DNA of 35,873 bases, from positions 1 through 35,873 of the forward strand of contig SVMD01000019.1 of the NCBI GenBank assembly GCA_015067615.1, in the 5' to 3' direction. Numbering within the stretch: position 1 is the stretch's first letter; the number at the start of each line of letters is the position of its first letter. A program made the position numbers and the translations under genes. Source of the DNA: Oscillospiraceae bacterium (GTDB lineage: Bacteria; Bacillota; Clostridia; Oscillospirales; Oscillospiraceae). Positions 1 through 7,734 of this stretch are shown piece after piece. The notes beneath the pieces were generated by a model, which was not told the DNA's origin, did no database searches, and was given only the letters and a program-made list of their open reading frames with translations.

Positions 1-498
1 GAAGAGTACTGCCTGAAGCTGAAGGAAGACGGCATCGACCTGTACTACCACAACCACCACATCGAGTTCATGAAGCTGGAGAACGGCAAGTACCTGCTGG
101 ACGTTCTGCGCGAGAACGCTCCCCACATGGGCTTCGAGCTGGATACCCACTGGATCCACCGCGGCGGTGAGAACCCCGTTGAGTTCATCAAGAAGTACGC
201 AGGCTCCGTCCGTCTGCTGCACCTGAAGGACTACAAGATCGCCAACGTTGAGATGCCCGACATGAGCAAGGGCTTCGACGTAAAGGCATTCTCCAATGCA
301 TTCTTCTCCCAGCCCGTCCGCTTTGCTGAGCTGGGCGCCGGCTCCCTGCCCCTGAAGGCCTGCATCGAGGCCGGTCTGAACGGCGGCGCTGAGTACTTCC
401 TGATCGAGCAGGACGACTCCTACGGCCGTGATCCCTTCGACTGCCTGAAGGATTCCCGCGCTCACCTGGTTGAGCTGGGCTTCGAGGATTGGTTCTAA
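1..498 (+). CDS. Sugar phosphate isomerase/epimerase-like TIM-barrel protein (5' end missing)
   Basis: The reading frame is open from base 1, so the gene begins outside the window; 165 residues of the C-terminal half are visible. It resembles the xylose isomerase-like TIM-barrel (AP endonuclease 2) superfamily. Likely metal and substrate residues lie in YYHNHH, FELDTHWIHRGG, LLHLKDY and FAELGAG, matching the His/Asp/Glu set of this fold. The next gene is a close paralogue with the same motifs in the same order and the same ending (DWF), so this is a tandem duplication. With uxaC downstream a role in hexuronate or related sugar catabolism is plausible, but the substrate cannot be read from sequence. 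Confidence 0.85.
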   Translation, partial: EEYCLKLKEDGIDLYYHNHHIEFMKLENGKYLLDVLRENAPHMGFELDTHWIHRGGENPVEFIKKYAGSVRLLHLKDYKIANVEMPDMSKGFDVKAFSNAFFSQPVRFAELGAGSLPLKACIEAGLNGGAEYFLIEQDDSYGRDPFDCLKDSRAHLVELGFEDWF

Positions 499-513
499 TC
501 TAAACCCAACTTT

Positions 514-540
514 GGCCCGCCGGAATCCGGCGGGCCAATT
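514..540 (+). terminator. Hairpin between the two isomerase genes
   Basis: A perfect 10-bp stem GGCCCGCCGG / CCGGCGGGCC with an AAT loop is followed by AATTTCT. The T-tract is weak, so it may only partly terminate or may protect the 3' end of the upstream message. Confidence 0.6.
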
Positions 541-562
541 TCTACACAAAGGAGAATTCACC

Positions 563-1441
563 ATGAAAAAAGGTCTGATCGGCGTTCAGATGTCCACCAT
601 CGCCCCCAACAAGATGCCCAGGTTCGACGCCTACGAGTCCATGGCCCGGCTGGCCGACATCGGCTACAAGTGCATCGAGATTTCTCAGGTGCCCATGACT
701 GCAGAGAATGTCAAGGGCTTCCGCCGGGCCATCGATGAGCTGGGCTTCAATGTCGCCTCCACCTCTGCCCTCACCGCCGCCAACCCCATGATGCCCGGCT
801 GCGACATGTCCAACCCCGATGAAATGAAGAAGATGATCGAGGACGCCAAGTACCTGGACTGCGACATGTTCCGCATCGGCGCCATGCCCATGGAGGCCCG
901 TTTCTCCCTCCAGGCCGCCGTGGATTTTGCCAAGCAGGCCGATGACTTCGCCTGCCAGCTGAAGGAGCAGGGCATCGACCTGTACTACCACAACCACCAC
1001 TTCGAATTTGCCCGCCACGACGGCAAGTTCCTGATGGATATCATCAAGGAAAACACCAAATACCTGGGCTTCGAGCTGGATATCCACTGGATCTACCGGG
1101 GCGGCGTGGACCCTGTGAAATTCATCAACGAATACGCCGGCCGCATCCGTCTGCTGCACCTGAAGGACTACCGCATCGGCCACATGGCCATGCCCGAGGG
1201 TGTGGACATGAGCACCCGGGAGGGTATGATGGCAGCCTACAGCGCCATGAGCAACATCGTGGAGTTCGCCGAAGTGGGCGAGGGCACCCTGGATATTTCC
1301 GCCTGCATCGAGGCCGGTCTGGCCGGCGGCAGCGAATACTTCCTGGTGGAGCAGGACATGACCTACGGCCGGGACCCCTTCGACTGCCTGAAAACCAGCC
1401 GCGACAACCTGGTGAAGATGGGCTACGGCGATTGGTTCTGA
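563..1441 (+). CDS. Sugar phosphate isomerase/epimerase-like TIM-barrel protein
   Basis: 292 residues, starting MKKGLIGVQM. The start is set by AAAGGAG about 9 nt upstream; an in-frame ATG at 470 lies inside the previous gene and has no ribosome binding site. It belongs to the xylose isomerase-like TIM-barrel superfamily: YYHNHHFEF, FELDIHWIYRGG, LLHLKDY and FAEVGEGTLD hold the expected metal-binding His, Asp and Glu residues. It is a close paralogue of the truncated gene before it and is followed by the uxaC promoter. The closest functional guess is isomerisation or epimerisation of a keto sugar in uronate or inositol-type catabolism; the specific reaction is unknown. Confidence 0.88.
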   Translation: MKKGLIGVQMSTIAPNKMPRFDAYESMARLADIGYKCIEISQVPMTAENVKGFRRAIDELGFNVASTSALTAANPMMPGCDMSNPDEMKKMIEDAKYLDCDMFRIGAMPMEARFSLQAAVDFAKQADDFACQLKEQGIDLYYHNHHFEFARHDGKFLMDIIKENTKYLGFELDIHWIYRGGVDPVKFINEYAGRIRLLHLKDYRIGHMAMPEGVDMSTREGMMAAYSAMSNIVEFAEVGEGTLDISACIEAGLAGGSEYFLVEQDMTYGRDPFDCLKTSRDNLVKMGYGDWF

Positions 1442-1470
1442 TATTTTTTGCCATTCTCACGAAAAACTAT

Positions 1471-1498
1471 TTGCTTTTCGAGTGATTCCTTGTATAAT
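1471..1498 (+). promoter_or_regulatory. Sigma-A-type promoter for uxaC
   Basis: TTGCTT (1471-1476), 16-nt spacer, TATAAT (1493-1498), about 60 nt upstream of the uxaC start. No clear operator palindrome was seen beside it. Confidence 0.75.
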
Positions 1499-1556
1499 AT
1501 AATCAGTATGGTCCGCAGATCATGCGAATCAAATTTTTTGAAAGAGGTTGATTCCT

Positions 1557-2960
1557 ATGAAGCAGTTTATGGATAAGGACTTCCTGCTGTCCAACGAGAC
1601 CGCTAAGGTCCTTTATCACGATTACGCAGCCAAGATGCCCATTCTGGACTACCACTGCCACATCAATCCCCAGGAAATCTTCGAGGACCGCAAGTTCGAC
1701 AACATCACCCAGGTTTGGCTGGGCGGTGACCACTACAAGTGGAGAGTCATGCGCTCCAACGGCGTGGACGAGTACTACATCACCGGCGGCGCTTCCGACC
1801 GTGAGAAGTTCCAGAAGTTCGCCGAGGCTCTGCCCAAGGCCATCGGCAACCCCATGTACCACTGGTGCCACCTGGAGCTGCAGCGCTACTTCGGCTACTA
1901 CGGCGTCCTGAACGGCGAGACCGCTGAGCAGGTCTGGAACCTGGCCAACGACAAGCTTCAGAACGACCCCACCATGACCGTCCGCGGCCTGGTGAAGCAG
2001 TCCAACGTTTACATGGTCGGTACCACCGACGATCCCATCGACTCCCTGGAGTGGCACCAGAAGCTGGCTGCCGACCCCACCATGGAGACCAAGGTCTGCC
2101 CCTCCTTCCGTCCTGACAAGGCCGTGAACATCCACAAGGACACCTTCGTTCCCTACATCCATCAGCTGGAAGAGGTCGTGGGCTACAAGTTCGAGTGCAT
2201 CAAGTGCGTCAAGCGCGCCCTGACCGAGCGGATCGCCTACTTCGCTGCCAACGGCTGCCGCGCTTCCGACCACGGTCTGGACTACGTCCCCTACGTGGAG
2301 GCTACCGACGAGGAGCTGACCGCCATCTTCAAGAAGGCCATGGCCGGCGAGAAGGTCACCAAGACCGAGGCCGATGCTTACATGACCGCTCTGCTGCTGC
2401 ACTGCGCCCGTGAGTACTCCAAGCACGGCATGGTCATGCAGATCCACTTCTCCTGCCTGCGCAACAACAACGCTGCCATGTTCAAGAAGCTGGGCCCCGA
2501 CACCGGTTTCGACTGCATCGCCATCACCGACTCCGGCGAGCCCCTGACCAAGGTCATGAGCAAGCTGTTCGAGGAAGAGAAGCTGCCCAAGACCATCCTG
2601 TACTCCCTGAACCCCGGCGACAACGCTCAGCTGGGCACCTTCCTGGGCGCCTTCCAGGGTACTGAGGTCCCCGGTAAGATTCAGCACGGTTCCGGCTGGT
2701 GGTTCAACGACACCAAGACCGGCATGATCGAGCAGATGACTTCCCTGGCTAACCTGGGCCTGCTGGGTAACTTCATCGGCATGCTGACCGACTCCCGCTC
2801 CTTCCTGAGCTACACCCGTCACGAGTACTTCCGCCGCATTATGTGCAACCTGATCGGCACCTGGGTTGAGAACGGCGAGTATCCCGCTGACATCCCCGCT
2901 CTGGGCGCAATGGTTCAGGACATCTCCTCCAACAACGCCAAGCGCTACTTCAACATCTAA
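1557..2960 (+). CDS. uxaC: Glucuronate (uronate) isomerase
   Basis: 467 residues, close to the usual length of about 470 for UxaC. The enzyme interconverts D-glucuronate/D-fructuronate and D-galacturonate/D-tagaturonate, the first step of hexuronate catabolism in the cytoplasm. The N-terminal metal motif DYHCHINPQE (His33, His35) and the C-terminal DSRSFLSYTRHEYFRR stretch are family hallmarks. The start is the ATG at 1557, 9 nt after GAGG; a TTG at 1548 in the same frame touches the ribosome binding site and is unlikely. It has its own promoter and a strong terminator, so it is probably monocistronic. The two preceding isomerase-like genes suggest a uronate-use locus extending to the left of the window. 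Confidence 0.95.
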   Translation: MKQFMDKDFLLSNETAKVLYHDYAAKMPILDYHCHINPQEIFEDRKFDNITQVWLGGDHYKWRVMRSNGVDEYYITGGASDREKFQKFAEALPKAIGNPMYHWCHLELQRYFGYYGVLNGETAEQVWNLANDKLQNDPTMTVRGLVKQSNVYMVGTTDDPIDSLEWHQKLAADPTMETKVCPSFRPDKAVNIHKDTFVPYIHQLEEVVGYKFECIKCVKRALTERIAYFAANGCRASDHGLDYVPYVEATDEELTAIFKKAMAGEKVTKTEADAYMTALLLHCAREYSKHGMVMQIHFSCLRNNNAAMFKKLGPDTGFDCIAITDSGEPLTKVMSKLFEEEKLPKTILYSLNPGDNAQLGTFLGAFQGTEVPGKIQHGSGWWFNDTKTGMIEQMTSLANLGLLGNFIGMLTDSRSFLSYTRHEYFRRIMCNLIGTWVENGEYPADIPALGAMVQDISSNNAKRYFNI

Positions 2961-2975
2961 TTCTTACCCCTTACA

Positions 2976-3006
2976 CCCCGGGAGGACAACCTCCCGGGGT
3001 TTTTTC
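2976..3006 (+). terminator. Rho-independent terminator after uxaC
   Basis: Perfect 10-bp stem CCCCGGGAGG / CCTCCCGGGG, ACAA loop, then six T residues. Confidence 0.95.
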
Positions 3007-3027
3007 TGCCCGGATGCACCTGAGAAA

Positions 3028-3056
3028 TTGACACTTGTCCTCAATTGGAGTATAAT
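3028..3056 (+). promoter_or_regulatory. Consensus sigma-A promoter for the amidohydrolase
   Basis: Exact consensus TTGACA (3028-3033), 17-nt spacer, TATAAT (3051-3056), 33 nt before the start codon. No operator is obvious, so expression is probably strong and constitutive. Confidence 0.92.
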
Positions 3057-3089
3057 ATCTCCAAATGAAACCCTCTGGAGGCGATTACT

Positions 3090-4178
3090 ATGCAAATTAT
3101 TGAGGATCGCAGAGCCCTGCACCGGATTCCGGAGCTGGACAAGGATCTGCCCAACACCATTGCCTATCTGCGCTCACAGCTGGAAAAGCTGAACTGCAAG
3201 GTCTTTTCCGCCATGCCCGGCGGCGTCTGCGCCTTCTTCGATTTCGGTGCCAAGCAGGCCATTGCTTTCCGGGCCGAGGGGGACGCCCTGCCCATCGTGG
3301 AGCGCACCGGGGTGAACTACGCCTCCCGGCACCTGGGCCGGATGCACGCCTGCGGCCATGACGGCCACATGGCCATCCTGCTGGAGCTGGCCCGCCGCTT
3401 AAGCGTCAAGGAGAAGCTCAACCATAATGTGCTGCTGGTGTTCCAGCCTGCCGAAGAGACCACCGGCGGTGCCCGGGATATCTGCAAGACCGGTCTGTTC
3501 AAGCTTTACAAGGTGGAAGCCATTTTCGGCGTCCATCTGTGGCCCGGAATCCCGGAGGGTGTCATCGCCAGCCGCCGGAACGAGATGATGGCCCGGACCT
3601 GCGAGGTGAAGGTGGATATCTACGGCAAGACCACCCACATCGCCAAGCTGGACCAGGGTATCGACGCCCTGAACGCCGGTGTGGACTTCTACAGAAGGGT
3701 CCGCGCCCTGGAAGCCGCCCTGCCCAAGAAGGTCTTCCGGCTGCTGAAATTCGGCAAATTCGAGTCCGGCACCGTCTGCAACGCCATTTCCGACCACACC
3801 CACATGGAGGGCTCCCTCCGGGCCTTCCAGGACGAGGTGTTCTACTCCCTCCGGGCGGGCATCGTGTCCATCGGCAAGGATGTGGAGCGCTCCACCGGCT
3901 GCACCGTGAATATCTACATGAATGACGGCTATCCCGCCGTCATGAACCCTACGGACCTGTACAAGCGGGTCCGGAAGGTGGTGGAATTTGAGGAAATGGC
4001 TGAACCCAGCATGATCGCCGATGATTTCGCCTGGTATCAGAAGTCCGTTCCCGGCCTGTTCTTCTTTCTGGGCACCGGCGACACCCCGGCCCTCCATGCC
4101 GACGACTTCAATTTCAACGAGGAAATCCTCATCAAGGGCGCTGACTTCTTCGAAAAGCTGGCTGAGTCCTTCCAATAA
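3090..4178 (+). CDS. M20-family amidohydrolase (aminoacylase/hippurate hydrolase-like)
   Basis: 362 residues; start ATG preceded by TGGAGG at good spacing. Peptidase M20 family metalloenzymes of the aminoacylase/hippurate hydrolase/AbgB group cleave N-acyl amino acids or related amides. The two-metal centre is visible in MHACGHDGHM (residues 85-94) and in PAEE (120-123), with a late His in ALHADDF. A dimerisation (lid) domain fits the middle of the protein. There is no signal peptide, so it acts in the cytoplasm. It has its own consensus promoter and terminator and no pathway neighbours; the substrate is not predictable. Confidence 0.9.
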   Translation: MQIIEDRRALHRIPELDKDLPNTIAYLRSQLEKLNCKVFSAMPGGVCAFFDFGAKQAIAFRAEGDALPIVERTGVNYASRHLGRMHACGHDGHMAILLELARRLSVKEKLNHNVLLVFQPAEETTGGARDICKTGLFKLYKVEAIFGVHLWPGIPEGVIASRRNEMMARTCEVKVDIYGKTTHIAKLDQGIDALNAGVDFYRRVRALEAALPKKVFRLLKFGKFESGTVCNAISDHTHMEGSLRAFQDEVFYSLRAGIVSIGKDVERSTGCTVNIYMNDGYPAVMNPTDLYKRVRKVVEFEEMAEPSMIADDFAWYQKSVPGLFFFLGTGDTPALHADDFNFNEEILIKGADFFEKLAESFQ

Positions 4179-4186
4179 GCTGCACT

Positions 4187-4218
4187 GCCCCGGCGGAAAA
4201 TCCGCCGGGGCTCCTTTT
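4187..4218 (+). terminator. Rho-independent terminator after the amidohydrolase
   Basis: Perfect 11-bp stem GCCCCGGCGGA / TCCGCCGGGGC with an AAA loop, followed by TCCTTTT. Confidence 0.88.
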
Positions 4219-4258
4219 ATCGACTCATAAAACATTTACATAAAATTACAGAAAAGGC

Positions 4259-4287
4259 TTGACAAAGAGCCTCCCCGGAGGTATGAT
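4259..4287 (+). promoter_or_regulatory. Promoter of the feo operon
   Basis: TTGACA (4259-4264), 17-nt spacer, TATGAT (4282-4287). The predicted start of transcription is about 4294, directly against the inverted repeat at 4298-4311. Confidence 0.9.
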
Positions 4288-4297
4288 GATAGCGTGG

Positions 4298-4311
4298 TTA
4301 GCGGCTGCTAA
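4298..4311 (+). promoter_or_regulatory. Putative iron-regulator operator (DtxR/IdeR-like inverted repeat)
   Basis: TTAGC-GGCT-GCTAA is a perfect 5-bp inverted repeat placed at the predicted transcription start of feoA. The TTAG...CTAA arrangement resembles sites of DtxR-family metal-dependent repressors rather than the classical Fur box. A further half-site TTAGCC lies at 4333-4338. The assignment is by resemblance only; no regulator gene is in the window. Confidence 0.55.
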
Positions 4312-4371
4312 TCCCTTTCTTTTGGGGTTCAGTTAGCCGAGAGTAACCAACAACAGAAATCAGGTGATTTT

Positions 4372-4584
4372 ATGAACTTATCCAATGCGCCCCTGGGCCA
4401 GGAATTTATCATTCAGCGGATCGAAACCGACGATGAAGAGCTGAACGCCTTTCTGTTCTCCCTGGGCTGCTACAGCGGCGAACCCATCACCGTGGTCTCC
4501 CGCCGCCGGGGAAGCTGCGTGGTGTCCGTGAAAGACGGCCGCTACAGCATCGACAACCAGCTGGCCCAGGCCATCATCGTCTGA
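4372..4584 (+). CDS. feoA: FeoA, ferrous iron transport accessory protein
   Basis: 70 residues, the normal size of a stand-alone FeoA, an SH3-like beta-barrel protein that assists FeoB at the inner face of the membrane. The pattern APLGQEFIIQRI, LGCYSGEPITVVSRRRG and YSIDNQLAQAI matches the family (leading PLG segment, central GxxPG-like turn, and the final beta strand). The Shine-Dalgarno AGGTGA is modest. It is the first gene of an operon with feoB, separated from it by 134 nt that hold a second metal-regulator-like inverted repeat. Iron repression is inferred from the operators. Confidence 0.9.
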   Translation: MNLSNAPLGQEFIIQRIETDDEELNAFLFSLGCYSGEPITVVSRRRGSCVVSVKDGRYSIDNQLAQAIIV

Positions 4585-4627
4585 TCCCCGGCTGAAAAGG
4601 CAACATAAGCGTTGTCTTTTGCTCATA

Positions 4628-4645
4628 AGTTAGTCTAAGCTAACT
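4628..4645 (+). promoter_or_regulatory. Second putative DtxR-like operator, feoA-feoB gap
   Basis: AGTTAG-TCTAAG-CTAACT is an 18-bp inverted repeat with perfect 6-bp arms. It shares the TTAG/CTAA core of the site at the feoA promoter and is close to DtxR/IdeR-type half-sites. It lies about 75 nt upstream of feoB, so it may control an internal promoter; no clear -35/-10 pair was identified there. Confidence 0.5.
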
Positions 4646-4718
4646 CAACGCGTATTTCACAGATCCCTCTGTAAAATAACCATATTTCAACACAATATCA
4701 GGAAGGAAGATTCAAACC

Positions 4719-6704
4719 ATGAGAATTGCTTTTGCGGGCAATCCCAATTCCGGCAAGACCACCATGTACAACGCCCTGACGGGCCGCAACGAAAAGGTGG
4801 GCAACTGGGCCGGTGTCACCGTTGACAAAAAGGAAGCCCCCATCAAGTCCGCCTTCACCGGCGGCCGGGAGCTGATGGCCGTGGACCTGCCCGGCGCCTA
4901 CTCCATGTCCCCCTTTACCAGTGAGGAGAGCGTCACCCGGGACTATGTGGTGAACGAGAATCCCGACGCCATCATCAACATCGTGGACGCCACGAACCTG
5001 AGCCGCTCCCTGTTCTTCACCACCCAGCTGCTGGAGCTGGGCATCCCCGTGGTGGTTGCCCTGAACAAGTCGGACCTGACCCGGAAAAAGAAAACCACCA
5101 TCGATGTGGACGCTCTGGCTTCCGCCCTGGGCTGCCCGGTGGTGGAGACTGTCTCCACGGACTTTAACCAGGATGACCTGGGCCAGCTGATCCAGGCCGC
5201 CATCCAGCGCATCGGCAAGGCACAGTCCGCCCCCTACTCTCAGGGCAATGTGGACCTGAGCAGCCGTCAGGCGGTGGAAGCTGCCGACCGGAAGCGCTTC
5301 GCTTTCGTCAACGGCATTGTGAAAAAGGTGGAAAAGCGTCAGATCCGGACCCGGGACGTGAATTTCCAGGACAAGATCGACGCGGTCCTGACCCATCCCG
5401 TGGCTGGCCTGGGCATTTTCGCCGCCGTCATGTTCCTGGTCTTCGGCATCTCCCAGGCCTGGGTGGGCCCCTGGATCGCCGACACGCTGGTTGCCTGGCT
5501 GGAGAGCATTCAGGGTGCCATTGGTGAGATGGTCTCCGGCGCCGCCCCCATCCTCCAGGCTCTGCTGGTGGACGGCATCATCGGCGGCGTCATCGCCGTC
5601 ATCGGCTTCCTGCCCCTGGTCATGGTCATGTACTTCCTGATCTCCCTGCTGGAGGACTGCGGCTACATGGCCCGGGCCACCGTGGTCCTGGACCCCATTT
5701 TCAAGAAGGTGGGCCTGTCCGGCAAGTCCGTGATCCCCTTCGTTATCGGCACCGGCTGCGCCATCCCCGGCGTCATGGCCTGCCGCACCATCCGGGATGA
5801 GCGGGAGCGCCGTGCCACCGCCATGCTGGCTCCCTTCATGCCCTGCGGCGCCAAGCTGCCGGTGATCGCCCTGTTCTCCGGCGCCTTCTTTGAGGATGCC
5901 CCCTGGGTGGGCACCCTGATGTACTTCGTCGGCATCGCCATCATCCTGTTGGGCGCCCTGCTGGTGAAGAAGATCACCGCTGTCCCCGGCAAGAAGTCCT
6001 ACTTCATCATTGAGCTGCCCGAATACAAGCTGCCTTCCCTCCAGCGGGCTGTGAAGGATATGTGCAGCCGCGGCTGGTCCTTCATCGTCAAGGCCTTCAC
6101 CATCATCCTGCTGTGCAACACTGCAGTGCAGATCATGCAGACCTTCACCTGGAATCTGCAGGTGGCCGAATCCGCCAGCGAATCCATCCTGGCCTCCATC
6201 GCCGGTCCCTTTGCCTATGCGCTGGTGCCCGTGGTGGGTGTGGTGTCCTGGCAGCTGGCAGCCGCCGCCGTCACCGGCTTCATTGCCAAGGAGAACGTGG
6301 TGGGCACCCTGGCTGTCTGCTTCGTGGGCCTGGAAAACCTGATCAACACCGATGAGCTGGAAATGCTGGAAGGCGCCGGCGCTGAGGTGGCAGGCGTTAT
6401 GGCCATCACCAAGGTGGCTGCCCTGGCCTATCTGATGTTCAACCTGTTCACCCCTCCCTGCTTCGCAGCCCTGGGCGCCATGAACGCCGAGATGGGCGAT
6501 AAGAAGTGGTTCTGGAGCGGCGTGGCCCTGCAGTTCGCCACCGGCTTTACCGTGGCCTATCTGGTCTACCAGATCGGCACCCTGATCACCGAAGGCACCT
6601 TCGGCGCCGGTTTCCTGCCCGGTCTGATCGCCGTGGCGGTCTTCGCCGGTATCATCGCCTACCTGTGTGTAAACGCAGGCAAAAAGCAGCCTGTCAAACA
6701 GTAA
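4719..6704 (+). CDS. feoB: FeoB, ferrous iron transporter with G-protein domain
   Basis: 661 residues. FeoB imports Fe2+ across the cytoplasmic membrane. The N-terminal GTPase domain shows G1 GNPNSGKT (7-14), G3 DLPG (56-59) and G4 NKSD (116-119). The membrane part starts near residue 225 and includes LEDCGYMARA and IGTGCAIPGVMACRTI, with the FeoB Gate/core pattern and conserved Cys residues, plus MPCGAKLPVI. It is shorter than the 773-residue E. coli protein because the C-terminal cytoplasmic extension is reduced. The start ATG follows GGAAGGA. It sits between feoA and a Cys-rich FeoB-associated protein and so forms a standard Clostridia feo operon. Confidence 0.97.
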   Translation: MRIAFAGNPNSGKTTMYNALTGRNEKVGNWAGVTVDKKEAPIKSAFTGGRELMAVDLPGAYSMSPFTSEESVTRDYVVNENPDAIINIVDATNLSRSLFFTTQLLELGIPVVVALNKSDLTRKKKTTIDVDALASALGCPVVETVSTDFNQDDLGQLIQAAIQRIGKAQSAPYSQGNVDLSSRQAVEAADRKRFAFVNGIVKKVEKRQIRTRDVNFQDKIDAVLTHPVAGLGIFAAVMFLVFGISQAWVGPWIADTLVAWLESIQGAIGEMVSGAAPILQALLVDGIIGGVIAVIGFLPLVMVMYFLISLLEDCGYMARATVVLDPIFKKVGLSGKSVIPFVIGTGCAIPGVMACRTIRDERERRATAMLAPFMPCGAKLPVIALFSGAFFEDAPWVGTLMYFVGIAIILLGALLVKKITAVPGKKSYFIIELPEYKLPSLQRAVKDMCSRGWSFIVKAFTIILLCNTAVQIMQTFTWNLQVAESASESILASIAGPFAYALVPVVGVVSWQLAAAAVTGFIAKENVVGTLAVCFVGLENLINTDELEMLEGAGAEVAGVMAITKVAALAYLMFNLFTPPCFAALGAMNAEMGDKKWFWSGVALQFATGFTVAYLVYQIGTLITEGTFGAGFLPGLIAVAVFAGIIAYLCVNAGKKQPVKQ

Positions 6705-6727
6705 TTCCTTAAGAAAGGAGCAGAAAG

Positions 6728-6889
6728 ATGGATAGTATTCTGGTACTTATAGTCATTGCGGGCATTCTGACCCCTGCGATTCTCTACATTCGCAAAGAAA
6801 AGAAAAAGGGCGTCCACTGTATCGGCTGCCCCGATTCCGGTCACTGCTCCGGCAATTGCAGCGGCTGTACCGGCTGCTGCGCAAAATAA
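6728..6889 (+). CDS. FeoB-associated Cys-rich membrane protein
   Basis: 53 residues. The ATG follows GAAAGGAG at 7-nt spacing, 23 nt after feoB. Residues 4-21 form one hydrophobic membrane helix, then a basic stretch RKEKKK, then a tail with eight Cys residues (HCIGCPD, HCSGNCSGC, TGCC). This matches the small Cys-rich proteins known downstream of feoB in Bacillota, proposed to play a FeoC-like or Fe/S-related role in the FeoB complex; the function is not proven. The orientation puts the short N-terminus outside and the Cys tail inside, by the positive-inside rule. Confidence 0.88.
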   Translation: MDSILVLIVIAGILTPAILYIRKEKKKGVHCIGCPDSGHCSGNCSGCTGCCAK

Positions 6890-6900
6890 GCTGATCCGCA

Positions 6901-6940
6901 AAGAGGCGGCACACCCAAACAGTGTGCCGCCTCTTTTTTA
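6901..6940. terminator. Bidirectional terminator between feo operon and the Spo0A-like gene
   Basis: 12-bp GC-rich stem GAGGCGGCACAC / GTGTGCCGCCTC flanked by AAA on the left and TTTTTT on the right. It lies between two convergent genes and can serve both strands. Confidence 0.93.
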
Positions 6941-6943
6941 TAC

Positions 6944-7648
6944 TCAGCCGCATCGGCGCTGCCGCTGGAGCACCGCTGCAAGCCGGGTGAGAAACTGCTT
7001 GTTCTGAGGGCATCTGGTGATGCCGGGGAAATACCGGTGCCATGCCCGCGGGTCTCCGTTTTCCCAGCCTGCGTGAATGGCGTCCCGGATGGCCTTCTCC
7101 ACGCTGTTGCTGGTGGCATTGTTCCGCTGGGCGATCTCCAGATAGAAGGTCTTGCCCAAAAACTGCACCGGCTGGGCCGCCAGGAGGGGCAGTCCGGTGA
7201 GCAGGTGGCGGTAGCCCTGGCAGGGCTCCGGGATGGACAGAGCCAGGAGGATATCCGCCGTCTCCCAGGTCAGGGGATCGGCACAACGGGGCGCCAGCAG
7301 CTCCCGGACCCGCTCCGCCACGATGGCGGCAGGCGTGGGCTTGTACATCACATAGTCCACCCGCAGGGTCTCCAGGGCCGCCAGGGCAAAGACTGCCCGG
7401 TTTTCGGTGAACACCAGGACCCGGGGCACGGAATCCATTTCCCGCATCCGGCGCAGCACACCGATTCCGTCCAGCCGCGGCAGGGACAGCTCCAGGATCA
7501 GCACATCCGGCTTCAGCCGGTCCAGCAGGTCCAGCGCACTGTTTCCGTCCCCGCAGCCCATCACCCGGAAATCAGGCTTCAGCGCTTCGGCCAGGCCCTC
7601 CCTTACCTCCTGACTGGGATCCACGATCAGCGCTGTCCTTTCTGCCAT
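6944..7648 (-). CDS. Spo0A-like response regulator with altered receiver domain
   Basis: 234 residues, against about 267 for Bacillus Spo0A. Residues 1-120 are a CheY-like receiver: LIVDPSQE, then LILELSLPRLDG, a conserved Thr81 (VFTEN) and Lys103 (YKPT). The C-terminal part from about 135 matches the Spo0A DNA-binding domain: FYLEIAQRNN, then TSNSVEKAIRDAIHAGW aligns with the Spo0A recognition helix. Two acidic receiver positions are lost: the second Asp of the N-terminal pair is Pro11, and the phosphoacceptor is Glu53 instead of Asp. Regulation by phosphorylation is therefore doubtful. ATG 7648 lies 9 nt after AGGAG; the ATG at 7657 abuts the ribosome binding site. A perfect 0A-box-like TGTCGAA lies upstream. 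Confidence 0.85.
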   Translation of the reverse strand: MAERTALIVDPSQEVREGLAEALKPDFRVMGCGDGNSALDLLDRLKPDVLILELSLPRLDGIGVLRRMREMDSVPRVLVFTENRAVFALAALETLRVDYVMYKPTPAAIVAERVRELLAPRCADPLTWETADILLALSIPEPCQGYRHLLTGLPLLAAQPVQFLGKTFYLEIAQRNNATSNSVEKAIRDAIHAGWENGDPRAWHRYFPGITRCPQNKQFLTRLAAVLQRQRRCG

Positions 7649-7727
7649 GGTGATCATCTCCTTCTCTTTCTTCCCCTTTACTGTATCATGGGATGGAAAC
7701 GATTACAACCCGAAAGAATCGACGATT

Positions 7728-7734
7728 TTCGACA
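7728..7734 (-). promoter_or_regulatory. 0A-box-like site TGTCGAA
   Basis: Exact match to the Spo0A box TGNCGAA on the minus strand, upstream of the Spo0A-like gene and about 20 nt above its candidate -35. This position fits autoregulation. A 7-mer with one free base is expected by chance now and then in 500 bp, so support is moderate. Confidence 0.45.

Noticed and set aside
1503..2822. Open frame opposite uxaC on the minus strand
   Set aside because: Antisense shadow with the same low-complexity composition; uxaC has clear motifs, promoter and terminator.
4298..4348. Classical Fur box at feoA
   Set aside because: The sequence lacks the GATAAT-type repeats of Fur sites; the inverted repeat is TTAGC/GCTAA.
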